NCBI RefSeq assembly: GCF_030816965.1
Contig: NZ_JAUSYQ010000002.1
Location: 9,600,001 to 9,664,000 of the forward strand
Reading direction: 5' to 3'
DNA from: Streptomyces canus
Lineage (GTDB): Bacteria > Actinomycetota > Actinomycetes > Streptomycetales > Streptomycetaceae
DNA: 64,000 nucleotides
Shown: positions 53,250 to 61,228 of the stretch, piece by piece
Position numbering within the stretch: the stretch's first letter is position 1
Layout: every line of letters begins with the position of its first letter
Program-made: the position numbers and the translations under genes
The notes under the pieces: model-generated
The model's database searches: none
What the model was told of the DNA's origin: nothing
Seen by the model: only the letters and a program-made list of their open reading frames with translations

Positions 53250-54148
53250 CAACCACAGACATCCCACGCCCGGTCGACGCCGGTCCCGGACGGGCCGTCT
53301 CCAAGAAGCGCCCCCGCAGCACGGGCAGCGGTGGGCTCCGGCGGGCGGTGCCCGCGACGACACTGCTGTGGATCATGGCGTGTCTCTACGGGTTGCCGGT
53401 GCTGTGGTTCATCCTCAGCTCGCTCAAGCCGGCCTCGGATCTGTTCTCCTATCCGCTGACGCTGGTTCCGCACAATCCCACCCTGTCGGGTTTCAAGGCG
53501 GCGTGGGACAGTGCCAACTTCTCCCAGTACTTCATCAACACGGCCATCGTGTGCGTGATCACCACGATCCTCACGGTGGGCGTCAGCTGCTGCACCGGGT
53601 ACGCGCTGGCCAAGTACGACAACAAGTGGCTCAAGGTCTTCTTCCTCTGCATCCTGGCCACCACGATGCTGCCGTCCGAGGTCATGCTCGCCCCGGAGTT
53701 CCTGGTGGTCCGCAACCTCGGCCTCTACAACTCTTTCGCCGGCATCATCCTCCCGGCCGTGCTCACCGCGACCGGATGCTTCATGTTCCGCCAGTTCTTC
53801 CTGACGGTTCCCGACGAACTCGTGGAAGCCGCACGCATCGACGGCGCCCGCGAACTGTCGATCTTCCTGCGGATCATGGTGCCGCTCTCCCGGCCCATCA
53901 TGCTGACCCTCGCCATCCTGTCCTTCCAGTGGCGGTGGAACGACTACATCTGGCCGCTGCTGATGCTGAACGACCCCAACAAGTTCACCGTGCAGATCGG
54001 CATCCAGAGCATCGTCGGCGCGCAGAACATCAACTGGTCGGTACTGCTCGGCGCATCGGTCATCTCCATGATCCCTCTGATCGCCATCTTCCTGGTCTTC
54101 CAGCGCTACGTCATGAGCGCCGACATCAACGCCGGACTGAAGGACTGA
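53246..54148 (+). CDS. Sugar ABC transporter permease (MalG-type)
   Basis: A 300-residue permease: an N-terminal charged segment, then helices from TTLLWIMACLYGLPVLWFIL. The EAA loop is LVEAARIDGARELSIFLRIMVPLSRPIMLTL, and FQWRWNDYIWPLLML is the MalG-like C-terminal signature. The stop is 2 bp from the GTG of the following gene, so the lyase-like protein is translated together with it. Confidence 0.92.
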   Translation: MTTTDIPRPVDAGPGRAVSKKRPRSTGSGGLRRAVPATTLLWIMACLYGLPVLWFILSSLKPASDLFSYPLTLVPHNPTLSGFKAAWDSANFSQYFINTAIVCVITTILTVGVSCCTGYALAKYDNKWLKVFFLCILATTMLPSEVMLAPEFLVVRNLGLYNSFAGIILPAVLTATGCFMFRQFFLTVPDELVEAARIDGARELSIFLRIMVPLSRPIMLTLAILSFQWRWNDYIWPLLMLNDPNKFTVQIGIQSIVGAQNINWSVLLGASVISMIPLIAIFLVFQRYVMSADINAGLKD

Positions 54149-54150
54149 CC

Positions 54151-55869
54151 GTGCCCACCCCGCTCGATCACGAGTTCGTCCGCGCGGTGGCCCGCGCCGC
54201 CGACCGGACGGCCGCCCCGCTGGCGGCCGGCCCCGACGAGGAACCCGCCGGTGTGCCGCACCGTGGTCTGGCGCGGCGGGTGAAGACCCTGGTCGCGGCA
54301 CACCGTTCCCCGGACTCGGCTCTGCACGGCAGCAGGCAGGCCGTTGCCGCCGCGATGACCCATCTGCGTGTCCTGCGGGCCACGCAGACCACGACCGGCC
54401 TCTTCGCCGGCGGCGACAACGTGCAGTCCCCGCCCGACTCCGCCTTCACCGTCAACGACGTGTGCGACGCGCACGTCCTCGCGGCCGGCGCCGGGCCGGA
54501 ACTGAGCGAGGTCACGGCCGCGCTCGCCGAGATCGCCGGCGCCGCCTCCGGCGCTCTCCTGACCGGTGGGGTGCACACCCCCAACCACCGCTGGGAACTG
54601 TGCGCGGCGCTGGCCCGGCTGCACCGGTCGTTCCCCGACGACCGGCTGCTCGACCGCATCGAGGAGTGGCTCGCCGAAGGCGTCGACATCGACGCGGAGG
54701 GCCTGTACTCGGAACGGAGCGCCAACTACGCGGCCCACGTGTCCAACCCCTCGCTGCTGCTGCTGGCCGAAGTGCTCGGCCGCGCCGACCTGCTGTACGC
54801 CGTCGAACGCAATCTCGCCACGACCCTGGACCTGATCAGGCCGGACGGCACGGTGGAGACCGTCCACTCGCGACGGCAGGACCAGAACCGCCCGTTCCCG
54901 CTGGCGCCCTACCTGCCGCACTACCGGCTGCTCGCGATCCGCACCGGCCGGGGCGACTTCGCCCGGGTGGCGCGGCTGGCGGCCGCCGGCGGCATCGACG
55001 ACCCCGACCTGCTCGCCGAGACCCTCCTCACCCCGGACCTGTGCCACGCCCTGCCGGCCCCGGCTGCGGAGGCCCTTCCGCGCGACCGGTACCTCACCAC
55101 CGCGCGCCTCGCCGCACGCGCCTCGGCCACCGCGCACACGGTCGTGTACGGCGGCTCCGACGTGCCCGAGCACCGGCGCATCCGCTCGGGCCTCGCCTGC
55201 AATCCCACCTTCCTGCGGCTCTTCGCCGGCGACGCCGTCCTCGACGCGGTCCGTCTGACGCGGGGGTTCTTCGACCTGGGCCCGTTCCGCGCCGCCGACA
55301 TGGAACAGCTCACCGACAACCGCTACCGGCTCACCGAAACCCTCACGGCCGCCTACTACCAGCCGCTCCCACCGGATCGGCGACAGGACGGCGGCGTCTA
55401 CCGGATGACGGACGAGGGCCGCTTCTCGGCCGCGATGGCCTTCCCCGACCGGCCTCGGGACGAGGTCTCGCACACGACCGGCGTCGAGGTGGACCTGCGG
55501 GAGGACGGTGCGGACCTGCGGATCGACATCAGCGGACCACGGGTGCCCTGGGCCCTCGAACTGACCTTCCGGCCGGGCGGCGTGACAGAGGGCGCCGTAC
55601 CGATCGGCGACGGACGCTGGTGCCTGACGACCGGGCCGATGACCTACCGGGTCGGCGACGACGAGATCCGCGTCGAGGCCGGCGTCGAGGCGGGCGAACC
55701 ACTCGCCGGGCCGGACCGGAGTGACGTTCTGCGCTACGACCCTGGCCAGGACTACAGCGTGGTGGGCGGCACCGACGCGACGACCGGGAACCGTGTCTAC
55801 ATCGGGGGAAACGGCCCGCAAACCCTGACCGTCGCCCTGCGCGCCCGCCGGTCCGCACCTGACGTGTGA
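54151..55869 (+). CDS. Uncharacterised alpha/alpha-toroid-like protein, possible polysaccharide lyase
   Basis: A 572-residue protein without a signal peptide. The N-terminal ~350 residues are helical and rich in HRSFPDDRLLDRIEEWLAEG-type repeats, suggesting an alpha/alpha toroid. SERSANYAAHVSNPSLLLLAEVLGRADLLYAVERNLATTLDLIRPDGTVETVHSRRQDQNRP resembles heparinase II/III-type lyases, and the C-terminal ~220 residues are beta-rich. It could act in the cytoplasm on an imported uronate-containing oligosaccharide. I could not confirm catalytic residues. It is directly coupled to the ABC permease gene. Confidence 0.7.
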   Translation: MPTPLDHEFVRAVARAADRTAAPLAAGPDEEPAGVPHRGLARRVKTLVAAHRSPDSALHGSRQAVAAAMTHLRVLRATQTTTGLFAGGDNVQSPPDSAFTVNDVCDAHVLAAGAGPELSEVTAALAEIAGAASGALLTGGVHTPNHRWELCAALARLHRSFPDDRLLDRIEEWLAEGVDIDAEGLYSERSANYAAHVSNPSLLLLAEVLGRADLLYAVERNLATTLDLIRPDGTVETVHSRRQDQNRPFPLAPYLPHYRLLAIRTGRGDFARVARLAAAGGIDDPDLLAETLLTPDLCHALPAPAAEALPRDRYLTTARLAARASATAHTVVYGGSDVPEHRRIRSGLACNPTFLRLFAGDAVLDAVRLTRGFFDLGPFRAADMEQLTDNRYRLTETLTAAYYQPLPPDRRQDGGVYRMTDEGRFSAAMAFPDRPRDEVSHTTGVEVDLREDGADLRIDISGPRVPWALELTFRPGGVTEGAVPIGDGRWCLTTGPMTYRVGDDEIRVEAGVEAGEPLAGPDRSDVLRYDPGQDYSVVGGTDATTGNRVYIGGNGPQTLTVALRARRSAPDV

Positions 55870-56473
55870 CCTCGGCGAACCGCCCCATGGCCACCTCCGC
55901 CAAGAAGGACTGACCCTCTCGTGCACCTGCTTCACCAGCGCGGCCCGCTGCACGACCTCCCGGACGCCCCGGAGGCGTACGACATCGGCGGCACCTGATC
56001 GATGTCCGCCTGGCGGGCCACCAGCTCCTCGGAGCGCGTCAGCAGCACAGCCGCCAGCAGCGCTTCCCGGGTGGGGAAGTGCCGGTACAGGGTGCCGGGC
56101 CCGACGCCCGCCTCCTTGGCCACCACACCCGTGTTCCACGCCACCCACGGCCTGGTCGGCTCCGAAGTCCCGCTGGATCGATCGCCAAGTACGGCCTGAC
56201 CGACGCCACTTCACAGCTGGCACGGGTCGGTGAGGCCGGTCACCGGAACGCCGGTAGATCAGTCCGGCGAGCTCACGTACGTCGCTGTACGTGGTGTTGA
56301 ACCTCCACACAGCTTCGTGGCCGGTCACCCGCGACGTGAACGCCGCCTTGTAGGCGAAGGCGTGCCCCTGGAAGCGAGTTAATGGCGAACTGCGTCTTCT
56401 GGCCCTCGATCGACCAGATTTCCGATTCGGCGTCGTGGGACATCACGTGCTGCTTCCCTCGCGTGACGCCGGG
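55870..56473. other. Stretch of decayed coding fragments
   Basis: No intact gene. Besides the TetR relic at 55995-56144, the minus strand between about 56250 and 56440 carries protein-like pieces in two frames: SHDAESEIWSIEGQKTQFAIN, then HAFAYKAAFTSRVTGHEAVWRFNTTYSDVRELAGLIYRRSGD. I do not recognise them. Confidence 0.5.
55995..56144 (-). pseudogene. TetR regulator relic
   Basis: VAKEAGVGPGTLYRHFPTREALLAAVLLTRSEELVARQADIDQ is the second half of a TetR HTH. Helix 1 and the entire ligand-binding domain are missing, and the frame continues into unrelated sequence. Confidence 0.75.
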
Positions 56474-57058
56474 TTATTGGCCACGGCGCTTTGCCTCGGC
56501 CGTCGGGGCGGATGGCCGGGGCGGGCTGACCGGTTGCTCGGTGACCAGTGCTTCGAAGAGGCTTCGGGCGTCGACCATCACCTCCCGCATGTCCTCGGTA
56601 CCGCTCGGCTCGTGGGCCGCCGTGTGCATGCTGCGGTAGCCCTGGACGTAGTGGGCGTGGTGGACGGAGAGCGCGGCGATCTGGTCCTCGAACCGCTCGC
56701 CGTCGGGGAAGCCGCGGTCCTTTGCCAGGCGGGCCAGCAGTGCGTCCGCTTCGGTGACGCCCTGCTGCGGTGATTCGACGAACTGCTCCTGGACGGCGGC
56801 CCATCGCGTCATGTAGCGCTCGCGGGCCGCGGGCGTCAGCGGCTGCTGTGCGAGGAGGCCGTGCTCCTTCACACGCTTGCCGAGTTCCTGTTCGGCGGCC
56901 CTCGTGTCGCCGTCGTGGTCGGCGACTGCGCGGGCGTACTCGGGGCCGAAGCGGCGCTTCAGTGCCTGCCCGCCACCGCCCTGGGTTCGTCCACGTCCGG
57001 GGTAGAGGAGGACGGCCAGGCCGATGAGGGCCACGGCGATGATCACGGTGATGATCAT
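56474..57058 (-). CDS. Single-span membrane protein of unknown function
   Basis: A 194-residue protein: one N-terminal helix (IITVIIAVALIGLAVLLYPG), then a cytoplasmic, charged helical domain (RFGPEYARAVADHDGDTRAAEQELGKRVKEHGL; TPAARERYMTRWAAVQEQFVESPQQGVTEADALLARLAKDRGFP). Proteins of this layout occur in Streptomyces near CsbD genes. The function is unknown. It is the first recognisable member of the small-protein island. Confidence 0.75.
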   Translation of the reverse strand: MIITVIIAVALIGLAVLLYPGRGRTQGGGGQALKRRFGPEYARAVADHDGDTRAAEQELGKRVKEHGLLAQQPLTPAARERYMTRWAAVQEQFVESPQQGVTEADALLARLAKDRGFPDGERFEDQIAALSVHHAHYVQGYRSMHTAAHEPSGTEDMREVMVDARSLFEALVTEQPVSPPRPSAPTAEAKRRGQ

Positions 57059-57188
57059 GATTGGCTGTTCCGGCGCTCGGTTCGCACTCTGGTCTGCTTC
57101 ATTGCCGTCGATTCCTGTCGGCTGATCGGGCGTTCGGGCCTGCCGGGTGGTGTCCGCCCGACGTGGGCACCACCCGGGGCGTTGATGG

Positions 57189-57362
57189 TCAGGGCTTGAA
57201 CGCGTCCTTGGCCTTGTCGCCGGACTGCTTCAGCTTTCCGGAGACCCGGTCGGTCCTGCCTTCGCGCCGCAGCCGCCTGGTGCGGGTGGTCCGGCCGATG
57301 CGTTCGGTGACCCTGCCCTTGAACGCCTGTGTCTTGTGCTTGATGGTCTGTCCGACACTCAT
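57189..57362 (-). CDS. CsbD-like stress protein
   Basis: A 57-residue, highly basic protein: KHKTQAFKGRVTERIGRTTRTRRLRREGRTDRVSGKLKQSGDKAKDAF fits the CsbD family of general-stress proteins. CAGGAGG lies before ATG 57362. In Streptomyces such genes are often controlled by SigB-type sigma factors. Confidence 0.82.
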   Translation of the reverse strand: MSVGQTIKHKTQAFKGRVTERIGRTTRTRRLRREGRTDRVSGKLKQSGDKAKDAFKP

Positions 57363-57424
57363 GGCCGGCCTCCTGTTTGTCTGGTGAGTGGGTCCCTGCG
57401 GGCAGCGCCGAACTCCGGAACGGA

Positions 57425-57574
57425 CTACCGGCGGCGGCCACGGCCGCGCCCGCTCATCACGAAGCCGGCGATCCAGACGACCAGTAGAACAGCGGCGACC
57501 CACCACAGGATCTGCATCGTGAAGCCGAACCCAAAGACCACCAGGATCAGCAGAAGGAGAAGAATCCAGATCAT
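57425..57574 (-). CDS. Hydrophobic miniprotein
   Basis: A 49-residue protein: two membrane helices (MIWILLLLLILVVFGFGF and QILWWVAAVLLVVWIAGF) and a basic tail (SGRGRGRRR). The FGFG...WWVAA core recurs in the miniprotein at 58299. It lies 62 bp upstream of the CsbD gene on the same strand and is probably co-transcribed with it. Confidence 0.72.
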   Translation of the reverse strand: MIWILLLLLILVVFGFGFTMQILWWVAAVLLVVWIAGFVMSGRGRGRRR

Positions 57575-57693
57575 CGCCGGGCCTCCAGATCGCGGGGACT
57601 TCCTTGATTCCGCGGGGTCCGGGCGAAGCGGGGAGGAGGAATGCCTCACCCCGATACCTTCCGGAGCGGCATGGCCCTACGCCGTGCTGCCAG

Positions 57694-57897
57694 TCAACGC
57701 CCGGCAACCTCCCCTGTCAACGTGGTGTCGACACGGGCGAGTTCCGGGAGCTGCGCCGGGGTGAGTGAAGCCTCGCCGGGGGATTCGGCCGGCTCGGTCG
57801 GCGGCGACGGCAGGATGTGGTCTTCCCACCATGAAAGAGCCATCACCACAACAAGCAGGATGAAAGGAGTCGAAGCAGGAACAATCGGCGCGTACAT
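57694..57897 (-). CDS. Small single-span membrane protein
   Basis: A 67-residue protein (75 with an upstream ATG at 57921). YAPIVPASTPFILLVVVMALSWWEDHILP is one membrane helix; the C-terminal part is acidic. No family is recognised. Coding bias is compatible, but the assignment is weaker than for its neighbours. Confidence 0.4.
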   Translation of the reverse strand: MYAPIVPASTPFILLVVVMALSWWEDHILPSPPTEPAESPGEASLTPAQLPELARVDTTLTGEVAGR

Positions 57898-58194
57898 GTG
57901 TACCGCCTGGTTGGGATGCATTGCGACGCGGCGGGCGGCAGGTCGTTGCCCGCTTGAGGCGCATCGGCGTTTCGCCGGGATCTCGTGACGGCGGACGCGT
58001 GCGGGAACGGCCTCGCTCGTGACGCGGCGGGTTCCGGCACCGATGCGCGGGGTGCGCCCTCTGGGGAGCGCGTTGGCGGTGCGACGCTGCCGGGGGCCGG
58101 GGCGGCATGTCGCACGCTAGACCTCCCGGCAGTTTCCCGACAGGTGTCAAGTAGCCATCCGTGCCGGGCAGGAGGCACTTACGTCACGCCGTTT

Positions 58195-58224
58195 CCGTGT
58201 CCGTATCCGTATCCGTATCCGCTG
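58195..58224. repeat. Hexanucleotide microsatellite
   Basis: CCGTGT, three perfect CCGTAT units, then CCGCTG. It lies about 75 bp upstream of the miniprotein at 58299 and could alter promoter spacing by slippage. Confidence 0.75.
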
Positions 58225-58298
58225 GGCAGGACTACGCTGTGGGGTGAGGCCCCAGTCCCCGGTATCGATGCCGTGTCCCGCTCCCGGGGAGGCCCACC

Positions 58299-58595
58299 GT
58301 GTTCGTCCTGCTTCTCATCCTCATCTCCGTTCTGTTCGGCTTCGGCTTCCTCCATCCCATCTGGTGGGTGGCCGCGGCGGTGCTGGCCTACGGTGCCACG
58401 CGGCACGGCCGCGAGCGCGGCGGAGGCCGGAGCCGTGGCGGCGGCTCCGATCTCGGGGACTACCGGAACCCCCGGGACTACCGGGACTACCGGGAACGCA
58501 GGGATCGTCAGGACCGCTGGGACCGCCGCTACACCCGCCAGAATTGGGCGCGCCGTCGGCGCGAGGACCGACGGGACCATGAACACCACGGGTGA
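58299..58595 (+). CDS. Hydrophobic miniprotein with a charged RD-rich tail
   Basis: A 98-residue protein. MFVLLLILISVLFGFGFLHPIWWVAAAVLAYG shares the FGFG...WWVAA core with the 57425 protein. The tail is dominated by Arg, Asp and Tyr (DYRNPRDYRDYRERRD). GGGGAGG lies before the GTG start. The function is unknown; the tail looks disordered and could bind nucleic acid or other proteins. Confidence 0.75.
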   Translation: MFVLLLILISVLFGFGFLHPIWWVAAAVLAYGATRHGRERGGGRSRGGGSDLGDYRNPRDYRDYRERRDRQDRWDRRYTRQNWARRRREDRRDHEHHG

Positions 58596-58683
58596 CCCGT
58601 GCGTGGGCAGACAGCCACCAGCCGGGACTGCTCAATTCCAGACCGGAGAGGTCGAATTCGATAATTCGAGAGAGGTACAGGCC

Positions 58684-59076
58684 ATGCAACGCACAACCGT
58701 GCTCCAAGAGGACTGGTGGAACCTGCGGGCCGAGGCCACGTGGGGGAACGCATCGGCGGGGCAGGACCTCGTCGCACTGCGCGCCGAGAACGATCAGCTG
58801 CGGCGGGCGCTGGCCGGCCGTGCGGTCATCGACCAGGCTCGCGGCATGGTGATGGTCCTGACCCCCTGCAGCCGCGGAGCTGCCAGGAACCTGCTGGTCG
58901 ACATCTCGCGGCAGTGCGACACCAAACTTCCGGAGGTGGCCGCGGCCCTGGTCGCCGCCTGGGAGGGCAAGTCGCTCCCGGAGCAGATGCAGCGGGCGCT
59001 ACGTCGTACGGTGCGGCGATTTCATGTGGAAGGCCAGGGGCGCGACTCACGACAACCAGGCAAGTCGTCCAGGTAG
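58684..59076 (+). CDS. ANTAR-domain RNA-binding regulator
   Basis: A 130-residue protein. After a short coiled coil (LVALRAENDQLRRALAG), VIDQARGMVMVLTPCSRGAARNLLVDISRQCDTKLPEVAAALVAAW is an ANTAR domain. ANTAR proteins bind paired RNA hairpins to block termination. There is no signal-input domain, so it may be driven by a partner or act constitutively. GAGAGAGG precedes the ATG. Confidence 0.8.
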   Translation: MQRTTVLQEDWWNLRAEATWGNASAGQDLVALRAENDQLRRALAGRAVIDQARGMVMVLTPCSRGAARNLLVDISRQCDTKLPEVAAALVAAWEGKSLPEQMQRALRRTVRRFHVEGQGRDSRQPGKSSR

Positions 59077-59085
59077 GGAGAGGTC

Positions 59086-59442
59086 ATGATTCACGCAGCT
59101 GACGTCCGAGAGTGGCGCAACCGCGATGTCGTCGACGCCGAGTCGCACAAGATCGGTGTCCTGGAGGCGATCTATGTGGACACCACCACCGACGAGCCTG
59201 CCATGGCCACGGTGCGGACCGGACTGCCCACCCGGCACCGTCTGGTCTTCGTCCCCATTGACAACGCGATCGCCGGGCCGGGCTATCTCAGGGTCGGCTA
59301 TGTCAGAACGCTGGTGAAGCAGGCCCCTTCGATCGGCACCGACGACGTGCTGCCCGCCGAGCAGGAGGAAGCGGTGTTCAAGCACTACGGACTGCCTTAC
59401 CAGTCCGGCGCGGCAGGCGAACGGCAGTTGGCGCGCCGCTGA
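59086..59442 (+). CDS. PRC-barrel domain protein
   Basis: A 118-residue protein. DVREWRNRDVVDAESHKIGVLEAIYVDTTTDEPAMATVRTGLPTRHRLVFVPIDNAIAGPGYLRVGYVRTLVKQAPSI is a PRC-barrel, and the C-terminal VLPAEQEEAVFKHYGLPY is typical of actinobacterial stress members. It starts 9 bp after the ANTAR gene, so the two form an operon. Confidence 0.87.
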   Translation: MIHAADVREWRNRDVVDAESHKIGVLEAIYVDTTTDEPAMATVRTGLPTRHRLVFVPIDNAIAGPGYLRVGYVRTLVKQAPSIGTDDVLPAEQEEAVFKHYGLPYQSGAAGERQLARR

Positions 59443-59872
59443 CCTCCCTCGGTCTGGAGGGCCGGCCCGTCGGCGTCGTCTGCGACGCGGCCACCCAAGC
59501 CCTTCGGTGAGGGTTCAACTCCGTCGGCAGGGCTAGTCGTTGGATATGTCCAGACGCTACGGCCGAAGGCCCCGCGGGGTCACCTCCGTCATCGCGGACA
59601 TCGCGGCACCGATTCTGAGTTCACCGTCCGGTCGGGCAACTGGCGCACCGCGGTCAACTACGGCCTGCCCGCTGCCGTCTACCTGCTGATCGGTCACGAC
59701 GTGGCCGGCCGGGTCCACCGGACCTGACCGCTTCGCCGACGCGCGGCCACTTGCAGGGCATCGGGACGGGACGGCCGCCGGGTCCGTGACAGGGTCCCCA
59801 GCCCTGTCCTGCTGAGCCGGCCGCGGAGGCGGCCCGGACGCCGTGCCGCGCCCGTGTCGCCCGGCCAAGGCC
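59443..59872. other. Intergenic region, possible gene remnant
   Basis: No intact gene. On the plus strand 59611-59727 reads DSEFTVRSGNWRTAVNYGLPAAVYLLIGHDVAGRVHRT then a stop, which looks protein-like but lacks a start. I could not recognise a family. Confidence 0.3.
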
Positions 59873-60367
59873 CTACCGCAGCCGGTCCTCGCGGATCTCC
59901 TGCGCGTCTTCGTCCGGCAGGTGCACGTCGTTGACCGCGATGTTCACCTCGACGACTTCCAGACCCGTCATCCGTTCCACCGCTGCGATCACGTTCTCAC
60001 GGACCTCCGCGGCGAGGTCGGTGATGCTCACCCCGTATTCGACGACGACCTGGAGGTCGATGGCAGTCTGCTTCTCGCCGACCTCGACCTTGACGCCACG
60101 CCCCGCGCTCGTATGCCCGCTCGGGACCCGGTCGCGCATCGCGCCCATGGTGCGGACGAACCCGCCGCCCAGCGCGTGGATTCCGGGGACGTCCCGTGCG
60201 GCGATGCCGGCGATCTTCTCCACCACCCCGTCGGCGATGGTCGTACGGCCGCGGGTCTCCGGTGGTTCCTGGAGCCGGGGGCGTGCGGCGTGCGGTGTCG
60301 TGCCCAGACTGGTGCGGGGTTCTCCCGGGCCGGGTGTGGGCAGGGTCGAACCGTTCGGTTCCGTCAT
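59873..60367 (-). CDS. Asp23/Gls24-family envelope stress protein
   Basis: A 164-residue protein. TRGRTTIADGVVEKIAGIAARDVPGIHALGG, VKVEVGEKQTAIDLQVVVEYGVSITDLAAEVRENVIAAVERMTGLEVVEVNIAVNDVHLPDE is the Asp23 domain. It probably forms membrane-associated stress assemblies. GAGGAGG lies before the ATG at 60367. Confidence 0.9.
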   Translation of the reverse strand: MTEPNGSTLPTPGPGEPRTSLGTTPHAARPRLQEPPETRGRTTIADGVVEKIAGIAARDVPGIHALGGGFVRTMGAMRDRVPSGHTSAGRGVKVEVGEKQTAIDLQVVVEYGVSITDLAAEVRENVIAAVERMTGLEVVEVNIAVNDVHLPDEDAQEIREDRLR

Positions 60368-60802
60368 GCGAAGCCACCTCCTCGGGTGGTGCACGGACTG
60401 ACATGCCCGGCGGCCGTCCGGCCGCCGCGTCTCGCGTCTCTTGCCCAGTACCGCGCCACGCGTCGGACATGCCCGAGTACGGCGTCACATCCCCGGGCGC
60501 CGGGAACAGGCGGGTTACCGGGCCCCGCCGGACCGCGCCGAGGACTATGCTGCCGTACAGACGTCCCAGACCCTGGCGGCTTGTCGTTGCTCGACACAGA
60601 TGTCGCAGGGAGCGGGCTCGTGGTCCGTCACCCGGCGCATTCCTGGAGGGAACCGGGTGGTCTTCTGGCCTGCTGTGCGGGCTTTCGGACCGGCCTTGCT
60701 CTGTCTCCACTGAACCTACGCCCCTGCCGGGAGCATGCTCAGGTGGCCGGAACCCCGGCGCCACCGGAGCCGCTGCCGGATGGTCTTCTGAACCGAGGCG
60801 TC
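60368..60802. other. Intergenic region between divergent Asp23 and STAS genes
   Basis: I see no convincing gene. It should hold the promoters of both genes. Short open frames here have no recognisable protein signature or ribosome-binding site. Confidence 0.4.
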
Positions 60803-61228
60803 ATGCCCCTGCCGCAGCTCACCGTCTACCGCCATAACCGAAGGACACGGACGCTGATCACCCTGGTCGGTGAGATCGACCTGGAATCGGCGCCCCTGGT
60901 GCGCGCGTCCCTGGAGTGGTGCCTGCGCGACGGCATCCGCACCATCGACGTCGACCTCGCCCTCGTCACCTTCTGCGACTGCAGCGGACTCAACACGTTC
61001 CTCCACGCTGCGCAGCAGACCACCGCTGCGGGCGGGACCCTGCGACTGCACCACCCGCCGCCGATGCTCACGCGTATCGTCCGCCTCGCCGACTGCGGGT
61101 TCCTGCTCCTCGGTTCTCAGTTCGCCCCCCGGCAACCTTCTGTCGGCGACACCCCGGCCGGGCCCCTTCCAGCCCCATCGCGCCGGTCTGTCTCCCCTGC
61201 GCCTGTCCTCTCCGGTGATGTCCGATGA
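60803..61228 (+). CDS. STAS-domain anti-sigma-factor antagonist
   Basis: A 141-residue protein. LITLVGEIDLESAPLVRASLEWCLRDGIRTIDVDLALVTFCDCSGLNTFLHAAQQTTAAGGTLRLHHPPPMLTRIVRLADC is a SpoIIAA-like STAS domain with the phosphorylatable Ser in DCSGL. It probably binds an anti-sigma kinase in the partner-switch system. Its stop overlaps the next start (ATGA). Confidence 0.9.
   Translation: MPLPQLTVYRHNRRTRTLITLVGEIDLESAPLVRASLEWCLRDGIRTIDVDLALVTFCDCSGLNTFLHAAQQTTAAGGTLRLHHPPPMLTRIVRLADCGFLLLGSQFAPRQPSVGDTPAGPLPAPSRRSVSPAPVLSGDVR

Noticed and set aside
48276..53363. 1695-residue open frame on the minus strand
   Set aside because: Only its last 299 codons are the real kinase. The rest is antisense to the ROK and ABC genes, low-complexity and without recognisable domains.
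54106..56328. 740-residue minus-strand frame
   Set aside because: Antisense to the lyase-like gene; only its first ~45 residues look protein-like and belong to the decayed segment.
57985..58683. Long N-terminal extension of the ANTAR gene
   Set aside because: It is low-complexity, passes over the microsatellite and the miniprotein gene, and a good start with a ribosome-binding site exists at 58684.
60364..60597. 77-residue minus-strand frame upstream of the Asp23 gene
   Set aside because: Arg/Gly/Pro-rich composition without a motif, overlapping the Asp23 start region.
59843..60802. Long N-terminal extension of the STAS gene
   Set aside because: It is antisense to the Asp23 gene and lacks a domain; the STAS domain starts right after ATG 60803.
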